From: Ectobius pallidus
Taxonomy: Eukaryota; Arthropoda; Insecta; Blattodea; Ectobiidae
Length of the DNA: 64,000 nt
Direction of reading: 5' to 3'
Assembly (NCBI GenBank): GCA_964059195.1
Contig: CAXKWD010000008.1
Span: 41,593,502-41,657,501 of the forward strand
Shown here: piece after piece, positions 35,743 to 43,616 of the stretch
Numbering within the stretch: position 1 is the stretch's first letter
How the letters are laid out: each line of letters opens with the position of its first letter
Translations under genes and position numbers: made by a program
The notes under the pieces: model-generated
What the model was told of the DNA's origin: nothing
Seen by the model: only the letters and a program-made list of their open reading frames with translations
Databases searched by the model: none

Positions 35743-36579
35743 AATTATTTTCCTAGCCTCGCAAACCTTCCTCCGGATCTTGTCGCGCTCAATTTTAATG
35801 ATTTCCATCTCCCCCATGTGGTGTCCCGTGTCGATAATGTGCTGGCTTAGGCCTGTAGAGGGTTTTCCTCCCTTTATGTCTCTTTCGTGTTCCGCTCTTA
35901 TTTCAAACGATCTCCCAGTCTCCCCCACGTAGATTTTACCGCATTCCTGGCATATAATGGAATATACACCTGGCATCTTCAGCTTATCCCTCTTGTCACC
36001 AAGTTGCTTAAAATTCGAAAATATACTTTCAATAGTTCTTTCAGTCTTAAACGCTATGGCCATGCCGCGTTTGCGGAATACTTTCTGAAATCCTCTGTTT
36101 GCCGTGGCTCTGTGGACCATCCCCACATAACCTACCACATGGTTATTTCCGACACTATCACCTTTGTATCCTATTTCGGCGTGGTCCCAAATTCTTTCAA
36201 TGGTTCTATAGTTGTACCCATTCAGCTCTGCTATCCTAAACACCTCCTCTTTCTCCTTCTTTAAGTCCTCCTGATTGTTACAAAGTCTAAGTGCTCTATC
36301 GGCCATATTTTTCCATACGTTATTTTTCACCCTGGGGTGGTGAGCGGATTTCCTATGCAAGTACAGGGATCCCGAGTTTGGCTTCCTGTACACGCCCGTG
36401 CGGATCCCATTCTCACTAGCCACAATTCTCAAATCCAGATAATTCAGCGTGTTGTTGTGCTGCCTCTCAATCGAGAACTTGATTCTATTGTGTTCCCCAT
36501 TGAAATCCGCGGCATAGGAAATCCGCTCACCACCCCAGGGTGAAAAATAACGTATGGAAAAATATGGCCGATAGAGCAC
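35743..36579 (-). CDS. Penelope-like RT C-terminus plus GIY-YIG endonuclease, left arm
   Basis: An open frame of 279 codons. Residues from about 14 (ERISYAADFNGEHNRIKFSI...YLDLRI) are the end of the reverse transcriptase thumb. A linker with KKEKEEVFRIAELNGYNYRT follows. The GIY-YIG nuclease (about residues 205-275) shows MPGVYSIICQECGKIYVGET, the following GR and EHERD, and GLSQHIIDTGHHM. The protein reverse-transcribes the element RNA and nicks target DNA. The catalytic reverse transcriptase core is missing, so this is a 5'-truncated copy whose remaining frame is intact. The first residues come from the palindrome junction, not the element. Confidence 0.85.
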
Positions 36580-37130
36580 TTAGACTTTGTAACAATCAGG
36601 AGGACTTAAAGAAGGAGAAAGAGGAGGTGTTTAGGATAGCAGAGCTGAATGGGTACAACTATAGAACCATTGAAAGAATTTGGGACCACGCCGAAATAGG
36701 ATACAAAGGTGATAGTGTCGGAAATAACCATGTGGTAGGTTATGTGGGGATGGTCCACAGAGCCACGGCAAACAGAGGATTTCAGAAAGTATTCCGCAAA
36801 CACGGCATGGCCATAGCGTTTAAGACTGAAAGAACTATTAAAAGTATATTTTCGAATTTTAAGCGGCTTGGTGACAAGAGGGATAAGCTGAAGATGCCAG
36901 GTGTATATTCCATTATGTGCCAGGAATGCGGTAAAATCTACGTGGGGGAGACTGGGAGATCGTTTGAAATAAGAGTGGAACACGAAAGAGACATAAAGGG
37001 AGGAAAACCCTCTACAGGCCTAAGCCAGCACATTATCGACACGGGACACCACATGGGGGAGATGGAAATCATTAAAATTGAGCGCGACAAGATCCGGAGG
37101 AAGGTTTGCGAGGCTAGGAAAATAATTTAG
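36540..37130 (+). CDS. Penelope-like GIY-YIG endonuclease region, right arm
   Basis: A frame of 196 codons nearly identical to the C-terminal 196 codons of the opposed copy; I count single changes such as KRGMA to KHGMA, TIES to TIKS and SIICQ to SIMCQ. It contains the linker and the entire GIY-YIG domain but no reverse transcriptase. The palindrome junction lies just upstream, so the natural start is missing and the listed first ATG is only the first in frame. It is not expected to be expressed as a working retroelement protein. Confidence 0.82.
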   Translation: MKNNVWKNMADRALRLCNNQEDLKKEKEEVFRIAELNGYNYRTIERIWDHAEIGYKGDSVGNNHVVGYVGMVHRATANRGFQKVFRKHGMAIAFKTERTIKSIFSNFKRLGDKRDKLKMPGVYSIMCQECGKIYVGETGRSFEIRVEHERDIKGGKPSTGLSQHIIDTGHHMGEMEIIKIERDKIRRKVCEARKII

Positions 37131-37442
37131 AGTGGAAGGAACAGTTTAAACAGATACGATGGCGATCTGGGTGAGGAATGGCTGAAGATAATTAGAAGGG
37201 TCGCAAGCAAGGGGGACACGATAAAAGTTCCCCCCCCCCCCCGGTGGTTGTTGTTGGTGATGAGGTCGATTTCGATATCCCGAGTGTTTGGAAAAAGCAG
37301 TTGGCAGGACCATTGACTTTATACCTAGCGTGGAATACGATCAAGGGGGCTGTGATGGAAGCCGGGTGGAGAATTCTTGAACGAGGTCAATAAGAAAGAG
37401 GGGGGTGTGATTTTTGAACGTATAACCTAGAAGCGGTATTCA

Positions 37443-37490
37443 GTTGCATCTGAGGAAGACCCCGTGGTGGGGCTGAAACGTTATGAGAAC
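37443..37490 (+). ncRNA. hammerhead-ribozyme-like motif, apparently complete
   Basis: GTTGCAT then CTGAGGA (37450-37456), a stem II AG(A)CCCC with loop GTGGT and GGGGCT, GAAA (37475-37478), a very short CG/GT helix III, cleavage triplet GTT (37480-37482), then ATGAGAAC. Stem I forms between GTT-G-CAT and ATG-AG-AAC with an internal loop. Penelope-like elements are known to carry hammerheads with minimal helix III in this position. Confidence 0.55.
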
Positions 37491-37670
37491 TTTTTCGGAG
37501 CGATCCATTGCATTAAATGTTTTAATTTCTGTGTTTTATGTTTCAAGTTCAGTGTATTATGTATAGAAGTATTGAATTTAAAGAAAGAAAAACTACTTTG
37601 GGAGAAAGAAAAGAGACAAGAGAGTGAGAACATGTCCCCGTAGTTGTTACATCTATAGGCCTAGTATTAA

Positions 37671-37730
37671 AAGGTCCTGGGTTCAAGTCCCAGTGTCTGA
37701 GGAATTTTTATCCTACAATATTCTCTAGTA
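37671..37730 (+). repeat. fragment of the tRNA-like repeat
   Basis: GGTCCTGGGTTCAAGTCCCA, then GTCTGAGGAATTTTTATCCT, matches the T-arm and downstream sequence of the units at 40652-43057. An isolated, diverged, 5'-truncated copy, showing that the unit is a dispersed family. Confidence 0.8.
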
Positions 37731-38249
37731 TTCATGTTTTATTAGCAAACCTTGATTTTAGGGGCACTAAAAATTATGTTTAGGCTTATAATTTATAAAT
37801 TAAGCACTTAACTAGAACAATAGACAGATACAACTTTTCTTATTTCTAATAAACAAAAATTAACGTTTTATACTGAAGCACATTTGGGTATTTTGCTTAA
37901 GCCTACTTGTACCGTCATAGAAAACGTATTATACTGGTAATTTAAAGTTTTAAATAATACTTAAGAGAGTAGGCAATTGCCCTAAAATCATAGGTCTACT
38001 TAGTAGCTATTAGGTAAATAATTAGGTTATTTATTATCTTAACATTCTTAGTATTTTTCTCTTGTGCAGACTATACCACTTAGAGTATAAAAGCGGGTGC
38101 TGGTTTTGCTCTTCCCCGTTTCTTTCATTCCCTCCAAGTGTTGATGTTTGTATGAAGAGGGGAGATAGTGAAATAATAGGTTTGAAGTTATTTAGGTTAC
38201 AGTATTACAATTTGAAACAGTGTTAAAAGAATTAATCAAGTTTGAAATA
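37731..38249. other. intronic sequence, nothing recognised
   Basis: AT-rich, no coding or repeat structure identified. Confidence 0.35.
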
Positions 38250-38917
38250 CCATATATACCCGAATACTACCCGCCCCCGAATAATTCCCTGCACCCAAAT
38301 TTTTCAAAAAGAAGTTTGAAAAAAAAATCTACAGGCCCATATATAAAGTTATTTTGCCAGTTTTATTCTTAAATAAACAGTTATAATTAACGTTTCATAT
38401 CATAAAATAATTAAATATGGTAGGCTAAAAGGCACTTATAAAAATAACGTGCATGGTAACAGCCCGCCGAAATCTCGCCGTCTTATACACGCAGCGTAAT
38501 AACTCAAAAACAACAACACTCTTCATTCTGCGGGAATCACCTGCAATGACGTGCGTCCGACTCGGTTCGACCCAAGGTCAAATTAGTCTCGAAATCGCCA
38601 AACTCTACCAAACTTTTCCCTGAATTATTGTACTGCACGTGCGCCGTGACTGCACTGCTTGTTTGGCATCTCTATGCAGACCATGTGCATAAGAAAGCAT
38701 CTTCTTTGTTTCATTTTCCTTTGATTACAGCTTCATTACTGTTATACTATAAGCCTACTGTGATGCTACTACAAAGCATCGTGCTATAATGAGCCGTTAC
38801 GGTACACAATTGTCAAAATTCAGATAAGAGGAGTCCAGTATTCAAATATTACCCGCACCCCAGTTTTTCGTTCGCTATTTTTTAAAAAATATGCGGGTAG
38901 TATTCGAGTATATACGG
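38250..38917. mobile_element. 668-bp pogo-like MITE (TATACCCGAATA family), TA duplication
   Basis: The ends are CCATATATACCCGAATACTA and the complement of CCGTATATACTCGAATACTA, flanked by TA. The interior (for example TGCGTCCGACTCGGTTCGAC and ACCATGTGCATAAGAAAGCA) is homologous to the element at 57017-57522. Confidence 0.8.
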
Positions 38918-39189
38918 TACTTTAGTTGATACCAGTAAAATATGAGAATGTGTTAGACCTATAATTATGTATTATTTCTATGATTTTTATTATTATTAAG
39001 AAAAATAACAAAGTTAAGTAACAAATGTATTACAATTGTACAACCGGCTCTTTACATCTGTGCACATCAGAATCCCTACGCCCTGCATAGATTACTCATA
39101 TTCATTAAAAAATCACCCCCATGAACCCCGACAACACGGTTAACAACTTCACTTGAGCAAGCTGAGTCCGCAAATGAGGTACCTCAGAA
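38918..39189. other. spacer, nothing recognised
   Basis: Short AT-rich spacer with a stretch of ordinary sequence complexity. No gene seen. Confidence 0.35.
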
Positions 39190-39390
39190 AAAAGCAAGCC
39201 GCTGCTCGCAACAGAGAGCCACGGCTTAGTTTTATTTATACCAAATCCTAAGCAGCGGCTCAGCTATCAAGGTCATTGAGCAACTGCTAGGAAGGAGACT
39301 GAGGAAGCCGCTTTTTATTTATACCAAACCAAGCAGCTGCTAGGAATTAGTGAGTTTTGAGCCGCTGCTTGGTTTTATTTATACGACCCA
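39190..39390. repeat. inverted GCCGCTGCTTG/TATAAATAAAA repeat next to a host exon
   Basis: Contains GTTTTATTTATACC, CTAAGCAGCGGCTCAG, AGCCGCTTTTTATTTATACC and GAGCCGCTGCTTGGTTTTAT. It ends about 22 bases before the end of host exon B, just inside the intron. Confidence 0.55.
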
Positions 39391-39411
39391 ATGACATATA
39401 ATGATGTGTAC

Positions 39412-39668
39412 CTTTAAAATGGCTTCAATCCTTCCTGCTCTATTCTTTTTGCTGACTGCAGCCACATCTAAAACAAACTGGCCTACTGCCTCAAGAGGAT
39501 CAGGAACTGAAGCCAGTAAGTCTTCATCTGCGATACTTGCTCTGTCAATATTGTCATGGATCTGGCGAATTATATTAACAAACGAGTCTGTGTCTTCTGT
39601 CCGAAGAAAAGCCTGAACTAATGGTCTCTTCAGTAAAGGTGCAGAGTAATATGCACGGTAACGCATAG
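39412..39668 (-). CDS. host gene exon B (helical-repeat protein, LRPPRC-like)
   Basis: 257 nt. The acceptor is CTTGTTTCTGTTGACAG and the donor is TTAAAG followed by GTACAC. It starts with the last two bases of a codon (completing Ala with the G from exon A) and then encodes 85 residues, beginning MRYRAYYSAPLLKRPLVQAF and including LRTEDTDSFVNIIRQIHDNI, EDLLASVPDPLEAVGQFVLD and KNRAGRIEAILK. The alternating amphipathic helices (PLLKRPLVQAFL..., DSFVNIIRQIH...) suit an alpha-solenoid of pentatricopeptide type. Phase matches both neighbouring exons exactly, although 15.5 kb and 36 kb of intron separate them. In this family the protein acts in mitochondria on mRNA stability and translation; that is inference from a tentative match. 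Confidence 0.78.
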
Positions 39669-40370
39669 CTGTCAACAGAAACAAGAGTACAATTTAAATT
39701 AAAATAATGCTGTAAGCTCACAGAGCTTAGAGCTTATTTATTACAATGTATCTAAAATGTAAAACAAATGTCAAGAAATAAATTGTTAATACTAGCCGTT
39801 AGATGGCACTAATGTAAGTCATAGAAACCAGAATTCTTGGCACACTTATGCTTCTTTATTTACACTTAAATAAAGAAAATAGCTATTATATGCATTCTTG
39901 TATTGAACAAGGAATGTTTCTCAAACATTTATGCTCATTAATATTGGTTATTAGCCTTAAATCTAATGTTAAGACTAACTCGTAACAGAGAAAGCTACTT
40001 TACCGACATCAACCAGGTATCGACTGTCGATCTAAGACTTAAAAATCACTAAATGCAAAGGTAACTTCTAATAGGCATTCTAAATTTACTAAATGCACTA
40101 AAATACTACATGTAAATTAATTCTAATTCAAATTTGCATTTAAAAGCTCTTTTACGCTACAAATTAAGGCCAAAGATGCTTAAATCACACACTCTTTGCT
40201 ATCGATCACTCACAGTTCAATATTGATAACTTCTACTTAGCCCTACAGATAGAGTAGCGAATGCCTAGATCACTTGACATAGGAAACTTATTAATTTCTC
40301 TACATTTGAATATTGCTTAATAAAACAAATTCTTTCGTATATTTTTCTGTATGTTTCAGAAGGCTTAGAG
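39669..40370. other. intron sequence, nothing recognised
   Basis: AT-rich. It contains the hAT target 8-mer GCTTAGAG at 40363-40370 but no gene or repeat I recognise. Confidence 0.4.
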
Positions 40371-40677
40371 CAGTGGTCTTCAACCTTTTATTAATTAAGG
40401 GCCAAATTATTGTCATGGAGGACTTGGAGGGCCGCATTAATTAAGCGTGTATATACATATACATATATACATATATATATGTATGTGTGTGAATTTTGTC
40501 TCAGGTTAAAATAATTTACATGAATTTGTTATAACATTTTATATTTGTTGATAACTGTATTAAACATCAATATTGAAAACAATATAGGTCTACTTGACAT
40601 ATATTTAAACATCTTATAAAACTCAAAATTAAACTGAAAACATCAAATTTGTGAGAATATTATAGGAGAAAAATTCC

Positions 40678-40749
40678 TCCGGCACTGGGACTTGAACCCA
40701 GGACCTTTGGCTATTCGCGCCAATGCTCTACCAACTGAGCTAAGCCGGA
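40678..40749 (-). tRNA. tRNA-like gene, copy 1 (anticodon position GAA)
   Basis: 72 nt with canonical arm lengths: acceptor 7 (one T-T mismatch at the base), D stem GCTC/GAGC, anticodon stem TTGGC/GCCAA, 5-base variable loop, T stem CTGGG/CCCAG with loop TTCAAGT. A box (TAGCTCAGTTGG) and B box (GGTTCAAGTCC) are good. The anticodon loop is GCGAATA, which puts GAA (Phe) in place, but it has C at 33 and T at 37 where U and a purine are expected. A TTTTT run follows four bases after the 3' end, as in Pol III genes. It is probably a transcribable tRNA-derived repeat rather than a decoding tRNA. Confidence 0.65.
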
Positions 40750-40990
40750 GCTCAATTCACAGCGCCAGATGGAACTTCTCTCCTATGACTGATTGCCCTA
40801 ATGGTCTACCTCACAGACAGACAAGTTATGTCATATGCAGTACTGTGAGGCACACTAAGTAGTGATTTTGTGACCGGGCTCCCACTGTTATTGTACAGTT
40901 AACATTCAAGATAGATATATAAGCATTCATGAGCCACAGATTATTGTCTCTGTTGGACACTACATGAGAATATTATAGGAGAAAAATTCC

Positions 40991-41062
40991 TCCGGCACTG
41001 GGACTTGAACCCAGGACCTTTGGCTATTCGCGCCAATGCTCTACCAACTGAGCTAAGCCGGA
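40991..41062 (-). tRNA. tRNA-like gene, copy 2
   Basis: Same 72-nt sequence as copy 1. The flank next to its 5' end reads GGAACTC on the plus strand where most copies have GGAGCTC. Confidence 0.65.
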
Positions 41063-41303
41063 ACTCAATTCACAGCGCCAGATGGAACTTCTCTCCTATG
41101 ACTGATTGCCCTAATGGTCTACCTCACAGACAGACAAGTTATGTCATATGCAGTACTGTGAGGCACACTAAGTAGTGATTTTGTGACCGGGCTCCCACTG
41201 TTATTGTACAGTTAACATTCAAGATAGATATATAAGCATTCATGAGCCACAGATTATTGTCTCTGTTGGACACTACATGAGAATATTATAGGAGAAAAAT
41301 TCC

Positions 41304-41375
41304 TCCGGCACTGGGACTTGAACCCAGGACCTTTGGCTATTCGCGCCAATGCTCTACCAACTGAGCTAAGCCGGA
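41304..41375 (-). tRNA. tRNA-like gene, copy 3
   Basis: Identical 72-nt sequence, GCGAATA loop and downstream T-run. Confidence 0.65.
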
Positions 41376-41616
41376 GCTCAATTCACAGCGCCAGATGGAA
41401 CTTCTCTCCTATGACTGATTGCCCTAATGGTCTACCTCACAGACAGACAAGTTATGTCATATGCAGTACTGTGAGGCACACTAAGTAGTGATTTTGTGAC
41501 CGGGCTCCCACTGTTATTGTACAGTTAACATTCAAGATAGATATATAAGCATTCATGAGCCACAGATTATTGTCTCTGTTGGACACTACATGAGAATATT
41601 ATAGGAGAAAAATTCC

Positions 41617-41688
41617 TCCGGCACTGGGACTTGAACCCAGGACCTTTGGCTATTCGCGCCAATGCTCTACCAACTGAGCTAAGCCGGA
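41617..41688 (-). tRNA. tRNA-like gene, copy 4
   Basis: Identical sequence. About 50 bases further on the unit is cut at ATTGCCC and the array turns round. Confidence 0.65.
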
Positions 41689-41965
41689 GCTCAATTCACA
41701 GCGCCAGATGGAACTTCTCTCCTATGACTGATTGCCCTATAATATTCTCATGTAGTGTCCAACAGAGACAATAATCTGTGGCTCATGAATGCTTATATAT
41801 CTATCTTGAATGTTAACTGTACAATAACAGTGGGAGCCCGGTCACAAAATCACTACTTAGTGTGCCTCACAGTACTGCATATGACATAACTTGTCTGTCT
41901 GTGAGGTAGACCATTAGGGCAATCAGTCATAGGAGAGAAGTTCCATCTGGCGCTGTGAATTGAGT

Positions 41966-42037
41966 TCCGGCTTAGCTCAGTTGGTAGAGCATTGGCGCGA
42001 ATAGCCAAAGGTCCTGGGTTCAAGTCCCAGTGCCGGA
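41966..42037 (+). tRNA. tRNA-like gene, copy 5
   Basis: Same sequence, plus orientation. Its 5' flank GAGTTCC is the complement of the GGAACTC variant seen in copy 2. Confidence 0.65.
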
Positions 42038-42278
42038 GGAATTTTTCTCCTATAATATTCTCATGTAGTGTCCAACAGAGACAATAATCTGTGGCTCATG
42101 AATGCTTATATATCTATCTTGAATGTTAACTGTACAATAACAGTGGGAGCCCGGTCACAAAATCACTACTTAGTGTGCCTCACAGTACTGCATATGACAT
42201 AACTTGTCTGTCTGTGAGGTAGACCATTAGGGCAATCAGTCATAGGAGAGAAGTTCCATCTGGCGCTGTGAATTGAGC

Positions 42279-42350
42279 TCCGGCTTAGCTCAGTTGGAAG
42301 AGCATTGGCGCGAATAGCCAAAGGTCCTGGGTTCAAGTCCCAGTGCCGGA
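42279..42350 (+). tRNA. tRNA-like gene, copy 6
   Basis: Same as the others except TTGGAAGAGC instead of TTGGTAGAGC in the D loop. Confidence 0.65.
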
Positions 42351-42591
42351 GGAATTTTTCTCCTATAATATTCTCATGTAGTGTCCAACAGAGACAATAA
42401 TCTGTGGCTCATGAATGCTTATATATCTATCTTGAATGTTAACTGTACAATAACAGTGGGAGCCCGGTCACAAAATCACTACTTAGTGTGCCTCACAGTA
42501 CTGCATATGACATAACTTGTCTGTCTGTGAGGTAGACCATTAGGGCAATCAGTCATAGGAGAGAAGTTCCATCTGGCGCTGTGAATTGAGC

Positions 42592-42663
42592 TCCGGCTTA
42601 GCTCAGTTGGTAGAGCATTGGCGCGAATAGCCAAAGGTCCTGGGTTCAAGTCCCAGTGCCGGA
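42592..42663 (+). tRNA. tRNA-like gene, copy 7
   Basis: Identical 72-nt sequence with the TTTTT run downstream. Confidence 0.65.
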
Positions 42664-42904
42664 GGAATTTTTCTCCTATAATATTCTCATGTAGTGTCCA
42701 ACAGAGACAATAATCTGTGGCTCATGAATGCTTATATATCTATCTTGAATGTTAACTGTACAATAACAGTGGGAGCCCGGTCACAAAATCACTACTTAGT
42801 GTGCCTCACAGTACTGCATATGACATAACTTGTCTGTCTGTGAGGTAGACCATTAGGGCAATCAGTCATAGGAGAGAAGTTCCATCTGGCGCTGTGAATT
42901 GAGC

Positions 42905-42976
42905 TCCGGCTTAGCTCAGTTGGTAGAGCATTGGCGCGAATAGCCAAAGGTCCTGGGTTCAAGTCCCAGTGCCGGA
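42905..42976 (+). tRNA. tRNA-like gene, copy 8
   Basis: Identical 72-nt sequence; last copy before the array ends at about 43057. Confidence 0.65.
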
Positions 42977-43077
42977 GGAATTTTTCTCCTATAATATTCT
43001 CATGTAGTGTCCAACAGAGACAATAATCTGTGGCTCATGAATGCTTATATATCTATCAAATTTGTGACTTTTGTAGT

Positions 43078-43616
43078 TTAGTGAGAAATTTGACATTGTT
43101 TATCTTTTACTAATCTGTCAACATTAGCTTTTATGTCAGATGTGGCAATTCGAAGAGAGTTCTCTAAATGAGTGTCAGAGATACGGTTTCTCAGTTTCGA
43201 TTTCACGTTCTTCATTCTTGAAAATAGCTGCTCACAGATGTAAGTGCTGCCAAAAAGAGATGCTGTGGCCAGAGCATGAGATCTGATTGCTGGAAATCGA
43301 TCACCTTCAACATACAATGAGTAAAACTCCAGAAGTCCAAAGTTTTTAAATTTCTCCTGTAAATCGCTATTGCACTGAAAGTCAATAAGTTCCATTTGTA
43401 TATTTCCGGAATAGTCTTCCACATTAACACTGAAAGGAGCACAAAAAAGCTTCATCATAGTTTTATTTTGCTTGAAGTCTAAAAACCTGTTGCTAAAATC
43501 TTGCTGTAACATGGAGAGTGCTTCGCTGTACTTTTCTTTGTTTTGAACTTCACATTGTGACAGTGTTGGAAAATGTGTGAAGTCGCCTTGTTGTACTTGA
43601 TTCTTCCACAAACTAA
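43078..43616 (-). pseudogene. hAT transposase, C-terminal part
   Basis: About 180 codons from SLWKNQV to the stop. The conserved hAT C-terminal dimerisation region is clear: HALATASLFGSTYICEQLFS then RMKNVKSKLRNRISDTHLEN. The frame is open and continues exactly from the N-terminal part at 52063, interrupted only by the LTR element, whose CTAA target duplication is shared by both sides. It cannot be expressed as a normal protein while the insertion is present. Confidence 0.9.

Larger units (their letters stand above)
35318..37545. mobile_element. head-to-head palindrome of a Penelope-like retroelement
   Basis: The arm up to about 36358 (element on the minus strand) is the reverse complement of the arm from about 36512 (element on the plus strand), around a spacer of about 150 bp. 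Each arm carries the C-terminal part of the element's protein, its 3' untranslated region and a hammerhead-like motif. Inverted partial copies are known for Penelope-like elements. The arms differ by few substitutions, so the palindrome is fairly young. Confidence 0.88.
40652..43057. repeat. palindromic array of eight 313-bp tRNA-like units
   Basis: Four tandem units in minus orientation (starts 40652, 40965, 41278, 41591) are followed by four in plus orientation, turning around near 41738. Units are almost identical. On both sides lies AAATTTG, extendable to ATCAAATTTGTGA (40642-40654 and 43055-43067), so the array looks inserted with a 7-13-bp target duplication, just 3' of the hAT transposase gene. 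Each unit has a tRNA-like gene, a T-run and about 240 bp of other sequence. Confidence 0.93.

Noticed and set aside
35887..36264. 125-codon frames antisense to the Penelope protein in both arms (also 36606-36983)
   Set aside because: Shadow frames of the GIY-YIG/linker coding sequence.
40678..42976. A functional tRNA-Phe gene cluster
   Set aside because: Position 33 is C and 37 is T in every copy, the acceptor stem has a T-T mismatch, and units are embedded in a transposon; kept as tRNA-like genes rather than decoding tRNAs.
40652..43057. CRISPR-like or satellite array
   Set aside because: Units are 313 bp with tRNA folds and opposite orientations; no short repeat-spacer pattern.
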